DNA of 64,000 nt from Flammeovirgaceae bacterium 311 (GTDB taxonomy: Bacteria; Bacteroidota; Bacteroidia; Cytophagales; Cyclobacteriaceae), in NCBI GenBank assembly GCA_000597885.1, contig CP004371.1, positions 2,992,501-3,056,500 on the forward strand. The letters are read 5' to 3'. The notes under the pieces were generated by a model that ran no database searches, was not told the DNA's origin, and saw only the letters and a program-made list of their open reading frames with translations. Both the position numbers and the translations under genes were made by a program. This document shows positions 1 to 8,127 of the stretch, piece by piece. The number at the start of each line of letters is the position of its first letter. Positions within the stretch are counted from its first letter, which is position 1.

Positions 1-19
1 GGCCCGCGCTTCAGGCGAT

Positions 20-52
20 AAAAAAACCGGCTGCATTTGCACAGGCGGTTTT
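20..52 (-). terminator. Rho-independent terminator of the T9SS protein gene
   Basis: An 11-bp stem with one mismatch (23-33 pairs with 42-52, loop 34-41) is followed on the minus strand by seven U residues, from A20-A26. It lies about 27 bp past the stop codon of the minus-strand gene that ends at 79. Confidence 0.8.
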
Positions 53-78
53 CAGGTGTATGAAGAGGTAATAAAATA

Positions 79-1077
79 CTATTCAAGCATAATGCGGCGG
101 CTGTAGGTTTTGCCTTCCTGCTGAATCTGCAGCACCATTGTGCCTTTTATGCCCTGCGGAATCTTAACAGTTCTTTCAATGGTGCTGCCGGCAGCAGGTA
201 GTTTTTCTTCGTAAACCAGCTTACCACTTAAATCGATGAGCCTAAGCATGGCAGCGCCCCTTTCACTTGTTTTAAAGCTTATCTGTACCTGATCATCTGC
301 CGGGTTGGGATAAATCCTAAGTTCATCCAGCCAGGCCGGAGCTTCAGCAGGTGCGGCAGGCAGCTCCGGCTCTGCATCAGGTGCTTCGGGAACCTGCTCT
401 GGCAGAGGAGCCAGCCCGGGTACTTCGGCAGGTACAGGTGGCACGGGCGGAACCGGGGGGACAGGTACTGAATCTGAAAGACTGAAGCATATTACCTGAT
501 GCCCGCTCCCCAAAGCCAGGCCTCTTGCCTGCAGCATTTTCTGAAGATCTTCGGGCGTTTCCTTCAGGTAAGGCATTTCATCATCAGAAAAAGGCACCCC
601 CTGAAACCTGAATACCTTCATATCCCGGTGAAGCCGCTCCATATCTGCACTATCCGGCCTCCGGAGCATATCCGGGAAACCACCATCTCTTTCCCGGATG
701 ATAGAAAAGCTGGTCCTGTCTATCTGGTTTAACAGGCTGCTATCAATGGAAAACCTGAACTGCCTGCCCCTGAGCGAGTCTGCCATCAGCCTTAAGCGGT
801 CGGCATCTACCATAAAGCGGTCCCTGGCAATTGCATCAGCATACTCCATACCAAAGCTGTCTTCCGGGAACAAAGGCACGTTCAGCGCTTTCAGGCGTTC
901 ATCGTTATGCATTTCTTCCCGGCTGTCATATTCATAAACAGTCGTTTCACCGTTTTTCTGGTGTATGGTGATCCTGACTTTAGGTTCGGAGGCATTCTCC
1001 TGTTCCTGCGCCTGTACTTGCTGGCTACCCCACCCACATACCAGGCCCAGTATTAAAAATAAGGTTACTTTTTTCAT
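79..1077 (-). CDS. Secreted protein with Pro-rich stalk and T9SS type A sorting domain
   Basis: 332 aa. Residues 1-23 are a signal peptide (MKKVTLFLILGLVCG, cleavage near VQAQ). Residues 25-205 form a charged domain of unknown function. They are followed by a Pro-rich linker with repeated PVPPVPP units and Ala/Glu/Pro stretches. The last ~80 residues carry the LRIYPNPADDQVQISF motif and a terminal RRIMLE strand, typical of T9SS type A sorting domains, so the protein is expected to cross the outer membrane and be anchored or released. It is divergent from the histidine kinase gene at 1214, and the 136-bp gap contains phased TGTTAA repeats, so regulation by that two-component system is inferred. 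Function is unknown; the sorting-domain call is firm. Confidence 0.85.
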   Translation of the reverse strand: MKKVTLFLILGLVCGWGSQQVQAQEQENASEPKVRITIHQKNGETTVYEYDSREEMHNDERLKALNVPLFPEDSFGMEYADAIARDRFMVDADRLRLMADSLRGRQFRFSIDSSLLNQIDRTSFSIIRERDGGFPDMLRRPDSADMERLHRDMKVFRFQGVPFSDDEMPYLKETPEDLQKMLQARGLALGSGHQVICFSLSDSVPVPPVPPVPPVPAEVPGLAPLPEQVPEAPDAEPELPAAPAEAPAWLDELRIYPNPADDQVQISFKTSERGAAMLRLIDLSGKLVYEEKLPAAGSTIERTVKIPQGIKGTMVLQIQQEGKTYSRRIMLE

Positions 1078-1134
1078 GGCTAAAAATTATAGATTGTTAC
1101 ATGATCAAAAGTATGGATTAGCCCCTTTCGCAGG

Positions 1135-1171
1135 TGTTAACGTATTCTTAATTAATGTTAAAGTATGTTAA
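1135..1171. promoter_or_regulatory. Phased TGTTAA direct repeats, candidate response-regulator box
   Basis: TGTTAA occurs at 1135, 1156 and 1166, with the near match TCTTAA at 1146. The spacing is therefore 11, 10 and 10 bp, one helical turn each. OmpR/PhoB-family regulators typically bind direct repeats with this spacing, and such a regulator is encoded at 2745. The same TGTTAA-N4-TGTTAA arrangement recurs at 4834-4849. Binding is inferred. Confidence 0.45.
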
Positions 1172-1213
1172 AAGGGGAATTTTAAGTGCTTTTGAACGTA
1201 TTTTAGTAGAAGC

Positions 1214-2758
1214 ATGACACGTACCAAAATTTACATCCTGAGCATTTTGATGAGCCTGGCGGTACTGGGACTCATCTTCTTTCAGCTCTACTGGATAAAA
1301 ACCGCCGTGCACCTGAAGGAAGATGAACTTTCCCGTAACATTCAGGAGGCGCTGGTGGAGGTTAGCCGCAAGCTGGAAAAGCAGGAAGTAGTAAAATTCA
1401 ACTATCAGCACAACCGCTTTACCTACTACACCCAGATAACCGATGTGCCGGGGGCTCCCTTTCCACCTGCCCCGGAGATGGCTCCTGTTCCGCTGGATTC
1501 CCTGGGTAAAAAAGTGCGCATCGAGAATGGCCAGATCGTGGTAGACCTCCCGGCTGCCAGCAGAAGCACCCCAAAAATGCAGGAAGACAACCCATACCAG
1601 GATGCAGTTGCCAAAGCCCTGCAGGAGCGAATGCGACACCGGCATCAGGTAGACCAGCTCTACCTCAGGCAGTTTATGGCCGAAGAACTCTCGCTAAAAA
1701 AACGCATAGACTCTGTGCAGATAGATACCCTGTTGCAACAGGCGCTGAAAAACAGAGGTGTAGATGCCGATTATCACTGGGCTGTACTGCAGGGACCGCG
1801 CCGGCAGCTGGTGTACCAAAGCACCCGTACCCTGCCCGATACGGCCAACCTGTATCAGGCAGCTCTCTTTCCAAACGATATTTTCAGGGCCCATAGTTAT
1901 CTGAGCGTGTACCTGCCCAACCAGACAGGCTACCTGCTTAGCCGCATGAGCAGCACCCTGGCCTCCTCTGCCCTGCTGATGCTGATTGTGATGGGTTGTT
2001 TTGCTTATGCGGTACAAACCATTCTTCGCCAGAAGAAACTAAGCGAAATAAAGAATGACTTTATCAACAACATGACGCATGAGCTGAAAACGCCTATTGC
2101 TACCATCAGCATGGCCTGCGAAGCGCTGCATGATCCCGACCTGAACCGGCAACCCGGCATACAGGATCGATACCTGGGCATTATAAACCAGGAAAACCGC
2201 CGCCTGGGGCAGCAGGTAGAAAAGGTGCTGCAAATAGCACGCCTGGAGAAACAAAAGCCTGTGCTAAAGCTGGAGACGGTAGCTGTGCATGAGCTGATAG
2301 AGGGCATTGCCGATATCTACAGGCTACAGCTGCCAGCAGAAGGCAGCATAAAGCTGCAGCTCGATGCCCTGGATCAAACCATACAGGCAGACCGACTGCA
2401 CCTGACGGGAATTTTAAACAACTTGCTGGAAAATGCCATTAAGTACTCTGAAGGAGCACCCCATATTGACGTGTATACCACTAATACGCTATTGAATGAT
2501 AAAGCAGCCATTGCCATAACGGTGGCTGATAAAGGCATTGGCATCAGCCGCGAAAATCAGGAGAAAATATTTGATAAATTTTACCGGGTGCCCACCGGAA
2601 ATGTGCATAATGTAAAAGGATTTGGTTTGGGCCTGGCCTTTGTACGCTACAGCACCGAAGCCCACGGCGGCCAGATAAAGCTGCAGAGCAAACCGGAAGC
2701 AGGCAGCCGTTTTACTGTAACCTTACCCCTAACTCAGCCCCTGCATGCAAAAAGCTAA
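1214..2758 (+). CDS. Membrane sensor histidine kinase
   Basis: 514 aa. TM1 spans about residues 7-27. An extracytoplasmic sensor region of roughly 220 residues with no recognised fold follows, then TM2 at about 253-272. The HisKA box FINNMTHELKTPIA has phospho-acceptor His289. The HATPase domain shows the N box (NLLENAIKYS), G1 box (DKGIGIS), F box (FDKFYR) and G2 box (GFGLGLAFV). It should autophosphorylate and pass phosphate to the response regulator, whose start overlaps this gene by 14 bp, which implies translational coupling. The signal is unknown. The divergent secreted-protein gene and the TGTTAA repeats upstream suggest autoregulation and control of that gene (inference). Confidence 0.93.
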   Translation: MTRTKIYILSILMSLAVLGLIFFQLYWIKTAVHLKEDELSRNIQEALVEVSRKLEKQEVVKFNYQHNRFTYYTQITDVPGAPFPPAPEMAPVPLDSLGKKVRIENGQIVVDLPAASRSTPKMQEDNPYQDAVAKALQERMRHRHQVDQLYLRQFMAEELSLKKRIDSVQIDTLLQQALKNRGVDADYHWAVLQGPRRQLVYQSTRTLPDTANLYQAALFPNDIFRAHSYLSVYLPNQTGYLLSRMSSTLASSALLMLIVMGCFAYAVQTILRQKKLSEIKNDFINNMTHELKTPIATISMACEALHDPDLNRQPGIQDRYLGIINQENRRLGQQVEKVLQIARLEKQKPVLKLETVAVHELIEGIADIYRLQLPAEGSIKLQLDALDQTIQADRLHLTGILNNLLENAIKYSEGAPHIDVYTTNTLLNDKAAIAITVADKGIGISRENQEKIFDKFYRVPTGNVHNVKGFGLGLAFVRYSTEAHGGQIKLQSKPEAGSRFTVTLPLTQPLHAKS

Positions 2759-3449
2759 TATTCTGGTAGTGGAAGATGACCCCAACCTGGGGCAAATTCT
2801 GCAGGAGTACCTGCAGGTAAAAGGCTACACCACCAGGCTGGCCGTAAACGGCCTGCTTGGCCTGCACGCTTTTGAGCAGGAAAGCTTTGACCTCTGCCTG
2901 CTGGATGTAATGCTCCCGCAAATGGATGGTTTTACCCTGGCGGAAAAAATAAGAGCCCGTAACCAGCAGGTGCCTATTATTTTTCTGACTGCCAAAAGTC
3001 TGAAAGAAGATACGCTGAATGGCTTTCGCCTGGGTGCTGACGATTATATTACCAAGCCCTTTAGCCTGGAAGAGCTGCTGTTGCGCATACAGGCCATACT
3101 GCGGCGCAGCAGCTCTGCTATTAGCGCCACTCCGGAAGGACCCCTGCAAATTGGCCGCTATGTATTTATGCCACAGCAGCAGGAATTGAAAATAGAAGGA
3201 GGAGAAAGCACCTCGCTTACTGCCAAGGAGGCTGCACTTTTAAAAATGCTGGCCGAAAGAAAGGGACAGACCCTGGATCGTACCGAAGCACTTAATGCTA
3301 TCTGGCACAACGACAGTTACTTCAATGCCCGCAGCATGGATGTGTATATTACTAAGCTGCGCAAGCTGCTGCGGCAAGACCCGCGCCTGCAGATCCTTAG
3401 TGTGCGCGGAGAAGGATTCAAGCTTGTAGAGTTAGATGATTTTGTGTAA
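2745..3449 (+). CDS. OmpR/PhoB-family response regulator
   Basis: 234 aa. The receiver domain (about 1-120) has the acidic pair in VVEDDP, phospho-acceptor Asp54 in LLDVMLP, the conserved Thr in FLTAKS and Lys in ITKPFS. A winged-helix DNA-binding domain occupies about 135-230 (LTAKEAALLKMLAE, then ARSMDVYITKLRKLL and VRGEGFKL). It is the cognate partner of the overlapping kinase at 1214. The tandem 10-11 bp TGTTAA repeats upstream of the operon fit the binding mode of this family. No terminator was found after the gene; the HisA-like gene starts 129 bp downstream. Confidence 0.93.
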   Translation: MQKANILVVEDDPNLGQILQEYLQVKGYTTRLAVNGLLGLHAFEQESFDLCLLDVMLPQMDGFTLAEKIRARNQQVPIIFLTAKSLKEDTLNGFRLGADDYITKPFSLEELLLRIQAILRRSSSAISATPEGPLQIGRYVFMPQQQELKIEGGESTSLTAKEAALLKMLAERKGQTLDRTEALNAIWHNDSYFNARSMDVYITKLRKLLRQDPRLQILSVRGEGFKLVELDDFV

Positions 3450-3578
3450 TTTGTAGGTGCCTGCCAGGGCAAAATAGCGGAAAATTGAGATTTGTGCATT
3501 ACTTTGCGTTTAAGCAGGCACAGTTTGCAGCTGCCGTTTAGCTGGCGGCATTGTTCTATTTTTCAGATTCTATTTTAT

Positions 3579-4313
3579 ATGATAAAGATCGTACCATCAA
3601 TTGCGGTGATCAAAGGTCAGTGTGTTCATGTTGACAAAGCCAATTTCAACAAGGTTACCAAATATGATGTGAACCCACTGGAGGTAGCACAAAAGTTTGA
3701 AGCACATGGTATTGACCAGATACACATGGTAGATCTGGAGGGTGCGAAAAAAGGACATCCTGTTAATTATGGTGTGCTGGAAACCATTGCCGGCTATACC
3801 AACCTGCAGGTTGACTTTTCCGGCGGTATTACCACAGATGGTGATATAAGCAAGGCTTACGAGTATGGCGCCAGTTATATTACCGCTGCCAGCGTGGCCG
3901 TGAGCCGCAAAGACCTGTTTACCTCCTGGCTGGTATCTTACGGGCGTGAGAAAATTACCCTGGGTGCAGATGCCCTGCAGGGAAAGATCCTGATCAGGGG
4001 CTGGCAAAAAAATACCGATATTGATGTAGCTGACCACATTGGCTACTTCTATGAGCGTGGGCTGAAGTATGTAAAAACCACCGATGTATCGCGTGATGGT
4101 GAAATGAGCGGTCCTTCCCTGGAACTGTACAAACAGCTGCTGGAGCGCTACCCCGGCCTGTGTATTTTAGCCAGCGGCGGCATCAGCTCTATCGAAGACA
4201 TTGAAAAGCTTCAGGATATTGGCGTTTGGGGAGTAATCTTCAACAAAGCCTTTTACGAAGATAAGATCAGGCTGAAAGACCTGGAGCGCTTTACGCAGAA
4301 AGCAACATCATAA
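3579..4313 (+). CDS. HisA-like TIM-barrel protein lacking the first catalytic Asp
   Basis: 244 aa. It starts at the ATG at 3579, where homology begins; the reading frame extends upstream without family similarity. It aligns along its full length with HisA (ProFAR isomerase, histidine biosynthesis): DFSGGI, the second catalytic Asp in LGADA, TTDVSRDGEMSGPS and the phosphate loop LASGGISS are present. The N-terminal signature, normally PAID, reads PSIA, so the first catalytic Asp is Ala9. The usual VRL plus GDY loop is VHV plus ANF, and the second phosphate loop has Asn where Gly is usual (IFNKAF). No other his gene is nearby, unlike the usual hisHAF arrangement. It is probably a diverged paralogue with another substrate or a regulatory role; a true HisA is less likely. 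Confidence 0.8.
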   Translation: MIKIVPSIAVIKGQCVHVDKANFNKVTKYDVNPLEVAQKFEAHGIDQIHMVDLEGAKKGHPVNYGVLETIAGYTNLQVDFSGGITTDGDISKAYEYGASYITAASVAVSRKDLFTSWLVSYGREKITLGADALQGKILIRGWQKNTDIDVADHIGYFYERGLKYVKTTDVSRDGEMSGPSLELYKQLLERYPGLCILASGGISSIEDIEKLQDIGVWGVIFNKAFYEDKIRLKDLERFTQKATS

Positions 4314-4321
4314 AAACAAAG

Positions 4322-4352
4322 AAGGCTGCCCCGGGGCAGCCTTTATAATTTT
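4322..4352. terminator. Bidirectional terminator between convergent genes
   Basis: A perfect 9-bp stem, AAGGCTGCC (4322-4330) with GGCAGCCTT (4335-4343) around a CCGG loop, is followed by a T-rich run on the plus strand. An A-rich run precedes it, so it can also end the convergent gene that stops at 4378. Confidence 0.85.
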
Positions 4353-4377
4353 CTTAGCAGGTAAGGTCTTTCAAAAA

Positions 4378-4767
4378 CTAGTCAAGCAAACAATTGATAA
4401 AATTACTAATAGAGCTGCGAAGGGCACTGTTAGTAGTTTCTGCAAAGTTTGTTTTATAGAACAGGTAATACAGAAAGCTGAAAGAGACATAATTGCTGGC
4501 AGTAGCATTCTCTTTTTTCACTTCAGTCTGTTTAGACTCTTGCTTATCAACTAATCCATTATTAGATACAGTAGCAGAAGCCTCAGTTTTTTTCTTTACA
4601 ACAGGTGCTACCTGTTGTACTTCTAGCTCTGTTTTGGCAACAGTAACGGTTTTACCTTTAATGCCATTGTTACAAGCCCCGGCATAAGCCACACCCGTAG
4701 CAGCCAGGAATAGGCAGCATATAAAGCTGCTCACCCAAATATAGCGGAAAAGAGATGAAGCTTTCAT
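4378..4767 (-). CDS. Small secreted protein of unknown function
   Basis: 129 aa. A signal peptide or N-terminal anchor spans about 1-30 (FICCLFLAATGVAYAG). A Lys/Glu/Thr-rich low-complexity middle follows (about 40-90). The C-terminus is aromatic and semi-hydrophobic (YVSFSFLYYLFY). No family was recognised. It is convergent with the HisA-like gene and shares its terminator. Its upstream region carries TGTTAA-N4-TGTTAA 67-82 bp before the start, almost the same position and orientation as before the gene that starts at 1077. Co-regulation by the two-component system is inferred. Confidence 0.6.
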   Translation of the reverse strand: MKASSLFRYIWVSSFICCLFLAATGVAYAGACNNGIKGKTVTVAKTELEVQQVAPVVKKKTEASATVSNNGLVDKQESKQTEVKKENATASNYVSFSFLYYLFYKTNFAETTNSALRSSISNFINCLLD

Positions 4768-4833
4768 TGTTGTGTAATTTTAGGTAAAGTTATAAAAAAA
4801 TACTGATAGGTCAATAGGAGAGCGCGTTATGTA

Positions 4834-4849
4834 TGTTAATTATTGTTAA
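4834..4849. promoter_or_regulatory. TGTTAA-N4-TGTTAA direct repeat, second copy
   Basis: TGTTAA is at 4834-4839 and 4844-4849, the same hexamer and spacer as at 1156-1171. GTTAA...TTAAC also forms an inverted repeat (4835-4850). It lies between the small secreted protein gene (minus) and the csaA-like gene (plus). Confidence 0.4.
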
Positions 4850-4917
4850 CAACCCTTTTTTCTCCTTCTTTTACGCTCTTTACACATTAGATGCATTAGC
4901 CCCCCACTTGGTTGCAT

Positions 4918-5259
4918 ATGGATGAAAAAATTTCTTTAAAAGATTTTCAGCAGGTAGATTTGCGCATTGGAACCATTGTAAAAGCCGAGCCTTTTCCTGA
5001 AGCGCGTAAGCCTGCCATTAAATTATGGATAGACCTCGGTCCGGAAAAAGGCATATGCCAGTCTAGCGCCCAGATTACCCACCATTATTCCCCTGCCACA
5101 CTTATTGGAAAACAGGTGCTCTGCGTTGTTAATTTGCAGCCTTTAAAAGTAGCAGGTTTTCGCTCTGAGGTGTTGGTAACGGGATTTTCAGATACTGCAG
5201 GCCACATTGTGCTGGCTGCACCGGATGCAGCGGTTCCCAATGGCAGCAGGCTTCATTAA
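4918..5259 (+). CDS. csaA: CsaA-like tRNA-binding-domain protein
   Basis: 113 aa, essentially one tRNA-binding OB-fold domain. [20 protein letters not shown] opens the domain and [18 protein letters not shown] is the hallmark strand-loop. The family includes the chaperone-like CsaA and the C-terminal domains of some aminoacyl-tRNA synthetases. The ATG at 4918 is preferred over an in-frame TTG two codons earlier. It lies 9 bp upstream of the murF-alr fusion, so the two are probably co-transcribed. Cytoplasmic. The family call is good; the biological role is not settled. Confidence 0.88.
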   Translation: MDEKISLKDFQQVDLRIGTIVKAEPFPEARKPAIKLWIDLGPEKGICQSSAQITHHYSPATLIGKQVLCVVNLQPLKVAGFRSEVLVTGFSDTAGHIVLAAPDAAVPNGSRLH

Positions 5260-5268
5260 TTTATCCTA

Positions 5269-7731
5269 ATGGTTTTATTTTCTCAGCTATCAGCTATATG
5301 TAATGGCCAGCAAAGGCAGCTTTCGCAGGATGTAGTCATCAGCTACCTGCTTTTTGACAGCCGTAAGCTGGTAGTAAGCCCGGGTGCTGTATTTTTTGCG
5401 TTAAGAGGCCAGCAGCACAACGGACACCAGTACCTGGAGGATGCCTACCAGGGAGGCATCAGGTGCTTTGTGGTAGAGGAGTGTACAGATATACATTTAC
5501 CGGAAGCCAACATACTTCAGGTGCCCGACTCGCTAAGAGCCCTGCAGCAGCTGGCTGGCTGGCAACGCGGGCAGTTTAGCCTGCCTGTAGTGGGCATCAC
5601 CGGCTCTAACGGAAAAACTATTGTAAAGGAGTGGCTCAGCAACCTGCTGCCGGTACGCGAACAGGTGGTACGCAGCCCAAAAAGTTACAATTCGCAAACA
5701 GGAGTGCCGCTGTCAGTCTGGCAAATCAACGAACACCACAGCATTGGTGTGTTTGAAGCCGGCATTTCGCAACGGGGCGAAATGGCGCTGCTGCAGGAGG
5801 TACTGAAACCTACCATCGGCATCTTTACCAATATTGGGCCGGCCCACGACCGAGGCTTTAGCACCCGCGAAGAGAAGGTGTGGGAAAAGGCACAGCTGTT
5901 CACCGAATCCCAAAGCATTGTTTACTGCCGGGATCATAGCCTAATCCATGAGTGCCTGCAGGAGCTATATCCGCACAAAAAGCTGATCGGCTGGAGCCAG
6001 CAGCAAACAGAAGGCATCTGGAGGGCAGAGGTGATGCAGCGCCCCAAAGATACTCTCCTGCAGCTCTTTTTACCCCACGAACAGCAAATCAGCTACCGCA
6101 TTCCTTTTCGCGACAGTGCTTCTGTTGAAAACTGTCTTCATTGCCTGTTCTTTCTACACAGCCAGGGCTATGCACATTCGCAGCTCCAGCAGCAGCTTAG
6201 CCAGCTGGCCCTGCCTGCCATGCGCCTGGAGCTAAAACAGGGCGTTAATGGCAGCTATATTATCAACGATGCCTACAACAACGACCTGGCAGGCCTGCAG
6301 GTAGCCCTGGAGTTTATGAAGCAGCACAAGCATCAGCGTAAAAAAACCCTCATCCTCTCCGACTTGCTGCAAACAGGCTTGCCCCCACAACTCCTGTACA
6401 GGAAAGTATCGGAGCTGCTGCAGGTTAACGGCATTGACAGGCTGGTAGGCATTGGCCCAGAACTGAGCCAGGCTGCCCCGCTTTTTACCTCCATACCTCA
6501 GGCAACATACTATAATAGTACAGAAGAATATTTGCAGCAACAGCCCGAACGCCTGCTTGGCAGGGAGCTGGTGCTCCTGAAGGGCGCCCGGAGTTTTGGC
6601 TTTGAGCGGCTCGTAAGCCGGCTGCAGAATAAAACCCACGGCACAGTGCTGGAAATTGACCTGGATGCCCTGGCGCATAACCTTAACTTTTACAGGAGCA
6701 GGCTCAAAACCGGCACCAAAACCATGGTGATGGTAAAGGCATTTGCTTATGGCAGCGGCAGCCACGAGGTAGCTAACCTGCTGGAGTACCAGAAGGTAGA
6801 TTACCTGGCAGTTGCTTATCCCGATGAGGGCATCAGCCTGCGCCAGGCAGGGGTAAGCCTGCCTATTATGATCATGAACGCCGCACCGGAAACCTTTGCC
6901 AAGCTGCTGGAGCATGAGTTGGAGCCTGAGCTATACAGCCTTTCGCAGCTGCGGGAGTTTATCAGCTACCTGAAAACGCACCGGAAGCAGGCCCGCGCCC
7001 ACCTGAAGCTCGATACCGGTATGCACCGCCTTGGCTTTAGCCAGGCAGATCTACAAGAGATGCTGGAGCTGCTCAAAAGCACGCAAAGACTACAGATCAG
7101 CAGTGTGTTTAGCCACCTGGCAGGTGCCGATAGTGCAGAGTTTAATGATTTTTCGCAGCTGCAGGCACAAAAGCTTATTGAGTATTATAAGCAGATAGTA
7201 GAGGCCCTGGGTTATAAGCCCCTGCTGCACCTGCTTAATTCTGCCGGAATTCTGCGCTTTCCGGAGTACCAGTTCGATATGGTACGGCTGGGCATTGGCC
7301 TGTATGGGGCAGAGGTAAATGGCATGGAACAACGTGCCCTCCAGCCTATCAGCACCTTAAAAACAACTGTATCGCAGGTAAAGCACGTACCAGCCGGCGA
7401 AACCGTGGGCTACAGCCGCAGCGGCATTGCCCACCAGGATATACAGCTGGCCACCATTGCCATAGGCTATGCCGATGGTTTTGACCGGCGGTTTAGCAAT
7501 GGCGTAGGTAAGGTACTCATTAACGGCCGCTTAGCCCCGGTGGTGGGTAGGGTGTGCATGGACATGACCATGGTAGATACAAGCGGTATGGATGTACAGG
7601 AGGGTGATGAAGCGATAGTTTTCGGCCCCGACAGGCCCATTACTCAGCTGGCCTCTGAAATAGGCACTATTCCTTACGAGATACTAACCAGCGTAAGCGA
7701 ACGCGTGAAGCGCATCTTCTACTCCAGCTGA
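5269..7731 (+). CDS. murF-alr: Bifunctional MurF ligase / alanine racemase
   Basis: 820 aa, twice the length of either single enzyme. Residues 1 to about 450 are MurF (UDP-MurNAc-tripeptide:D-Ala-D-Ala ligase): the Mur N-terminal domain, the ATP loop GITGSNGKTIVKEW (109-122), EAGISQRGEM and the C-terminal domain. Residues from about 455 are a fold-type III alanine racemase with the PLP lysine Lys490 in MVKAFAYGSG and the conserved LGIGLYG, GYADGFDRR and VCMDMTMVD. One polypeptide thus makes D-Ala and uses D-Ala-D-Ala in peptidoglycan precursor synthesis. The fusion is common in Bacteroidota. It follows csaA in a likely operon, and no clear terminator was seen downstream. Confidence 0.96.
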   Translation: MVLFSQLSAICNGQQRQLSQDVVISYLLFDSRKLVVSPGAVFFALRGQQHNGHQYLEDAYQGGIRCFVVEECTDIHLPEANILQVPDSLRALQQLAGWQRGQFSLPVVGITGSNGKTIVKEWLSNLLPVREQVVRSPKSYNSQTGVPLSVWQINEHHSIGVFEAGISQRGEMALLQEVLKPTIGIFTNIGPAHDRGFSTREEKVWEKAQLFTESQSIVYCRDHSLIHECLQELYPHKKLIGWSQQQTEGIWRAEVMQRPKDTLLQLFLPHEQQISYRIPFRDSASVENCLHCLFFLHSQGYAHSQLQQQLSQLALPAMRLELKQGVNGSYIINDAYNNDLAGLQVALEFMKQHKHQRKKTLILSDLLQTGLPPQLLYRKVSELLQVNGIDRLVGIGPELSQAAPLFTSIPQATYYNSTEEYLQQQPERLLGRELVLLKGARSFGFERLVSRLQNKTHGTVLEIDLDALAHNLNFYRSRLKTGTKTMVMVKAFAYGSGSHEVANLLEYQKVDYLAVAYPDEGISLRQAGVSLPIMIMNAAPETFAKLLEHELEPELYSLSQLREFISYLKTHRKQARAHLKLDTGMHRLGFSQADLQEMLELLKSTQRLQISSVFSHLAGADSAEFNDFSQLQAQKLIEYYKQIVEALGYKPLLHLLNSAGILRFPEYQFDMVRLGIGLYGAEVNGMEQRALQPISTLKTTVSQVKHVPAGETVGYSRSGIAHQDIQLATIAIGYADGFDRRFSNGVGKVLINGRLAPVVGRVCMDMTMVDTSGMDVQEGDEAIVFGPDRPITQLASEIGTIPYEILTSVSERVKRIFYSS

Positions 7732-7783
7732 TGTAAGGTTTCAGGCTGATGTGGTATTATTTTACTACGTTTTGCAGCGATTG

Positions 7784-7814
7784 TACAATGTACATTGTAT
7801 AATGTACATTGTAT
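7784..7814. promoter_or_regulatory. Tandem palindromes around ATGTACAT
   Basis: A perfect 16-bp palindrome, TACAATGTACATTGTA (7784-7799), overlaps an exact 14-bp tandem duplication of AATGTACATTGTAT (7787-7800 and 7801-7814). Such paired palindromes are typical of dimeric repressor operators, but the nearest downstream plus-strand gene is feoA, over 600 bp away. Confidence 0.4.
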
Positions 7815-7869
7815 ATGGTATATTGACAGCAGGCGCTGCTTATTGTAAGGTGACTGCTATGTGCTACCG

Positions 7870-8010
7870 CACCTCCTCGCCCGCCTCCCGGCGGGTGTGA
7901 GCTTTCACAAGGCCTCCAGGCCTGAAGTTAAGCGTCCATATAAAAGTTATGCTGGCCAGGAGGCCAGTTGGAAAGTACACACCCGCCAGGAGGCGGGCGA
8001 GAGGAGTGTG
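7870..8010. repeat. Large nested inverted repeat (REP/MITE-like)
   Basis: The left arm (7870-7924) and right arm (about 7951-8010) are inverted copies over about 55 nt, roughly 80% complementary. Each arm also holds two smaller hairpins: CCCGCC-TCCC-GGCGGG and GGCCT-CC-AGGCC on the left, CCCGCC-AGGA-GGCGGG and GGCC-AGGA-GGCC on the right. The sequence can therefore fold either as one long cruciform or as four small hairpins. It resembles repetitive extragenic or miniature mobile elements; no target duplication was identified. Confidence 0.65.
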
Positions 8011-8127
8011 GAGCCTCAATAAATACCCCCGGCAGCCAATCATGTCCACGGATATTTTACGCTCTCATTACATTTATTACGCACTTTAGGCGGCTACTCA
8101 CCGAAACGGCAGCCACTCATTCACTAC

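Larger units (their letters stand above)
7732..8127. other. Noncoding region between murF-alr and the 62-aa gene
   Basis: This 396-bp gap has no convincing gene. It holds the tandem ATGTACATT palindromes and the large nested inverted repeat listed separately. Two short open frames here (7864-8049 minus, 7968-8156 plus) run through the inverted repeat and look like chance frames. Confidence 0.7.
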
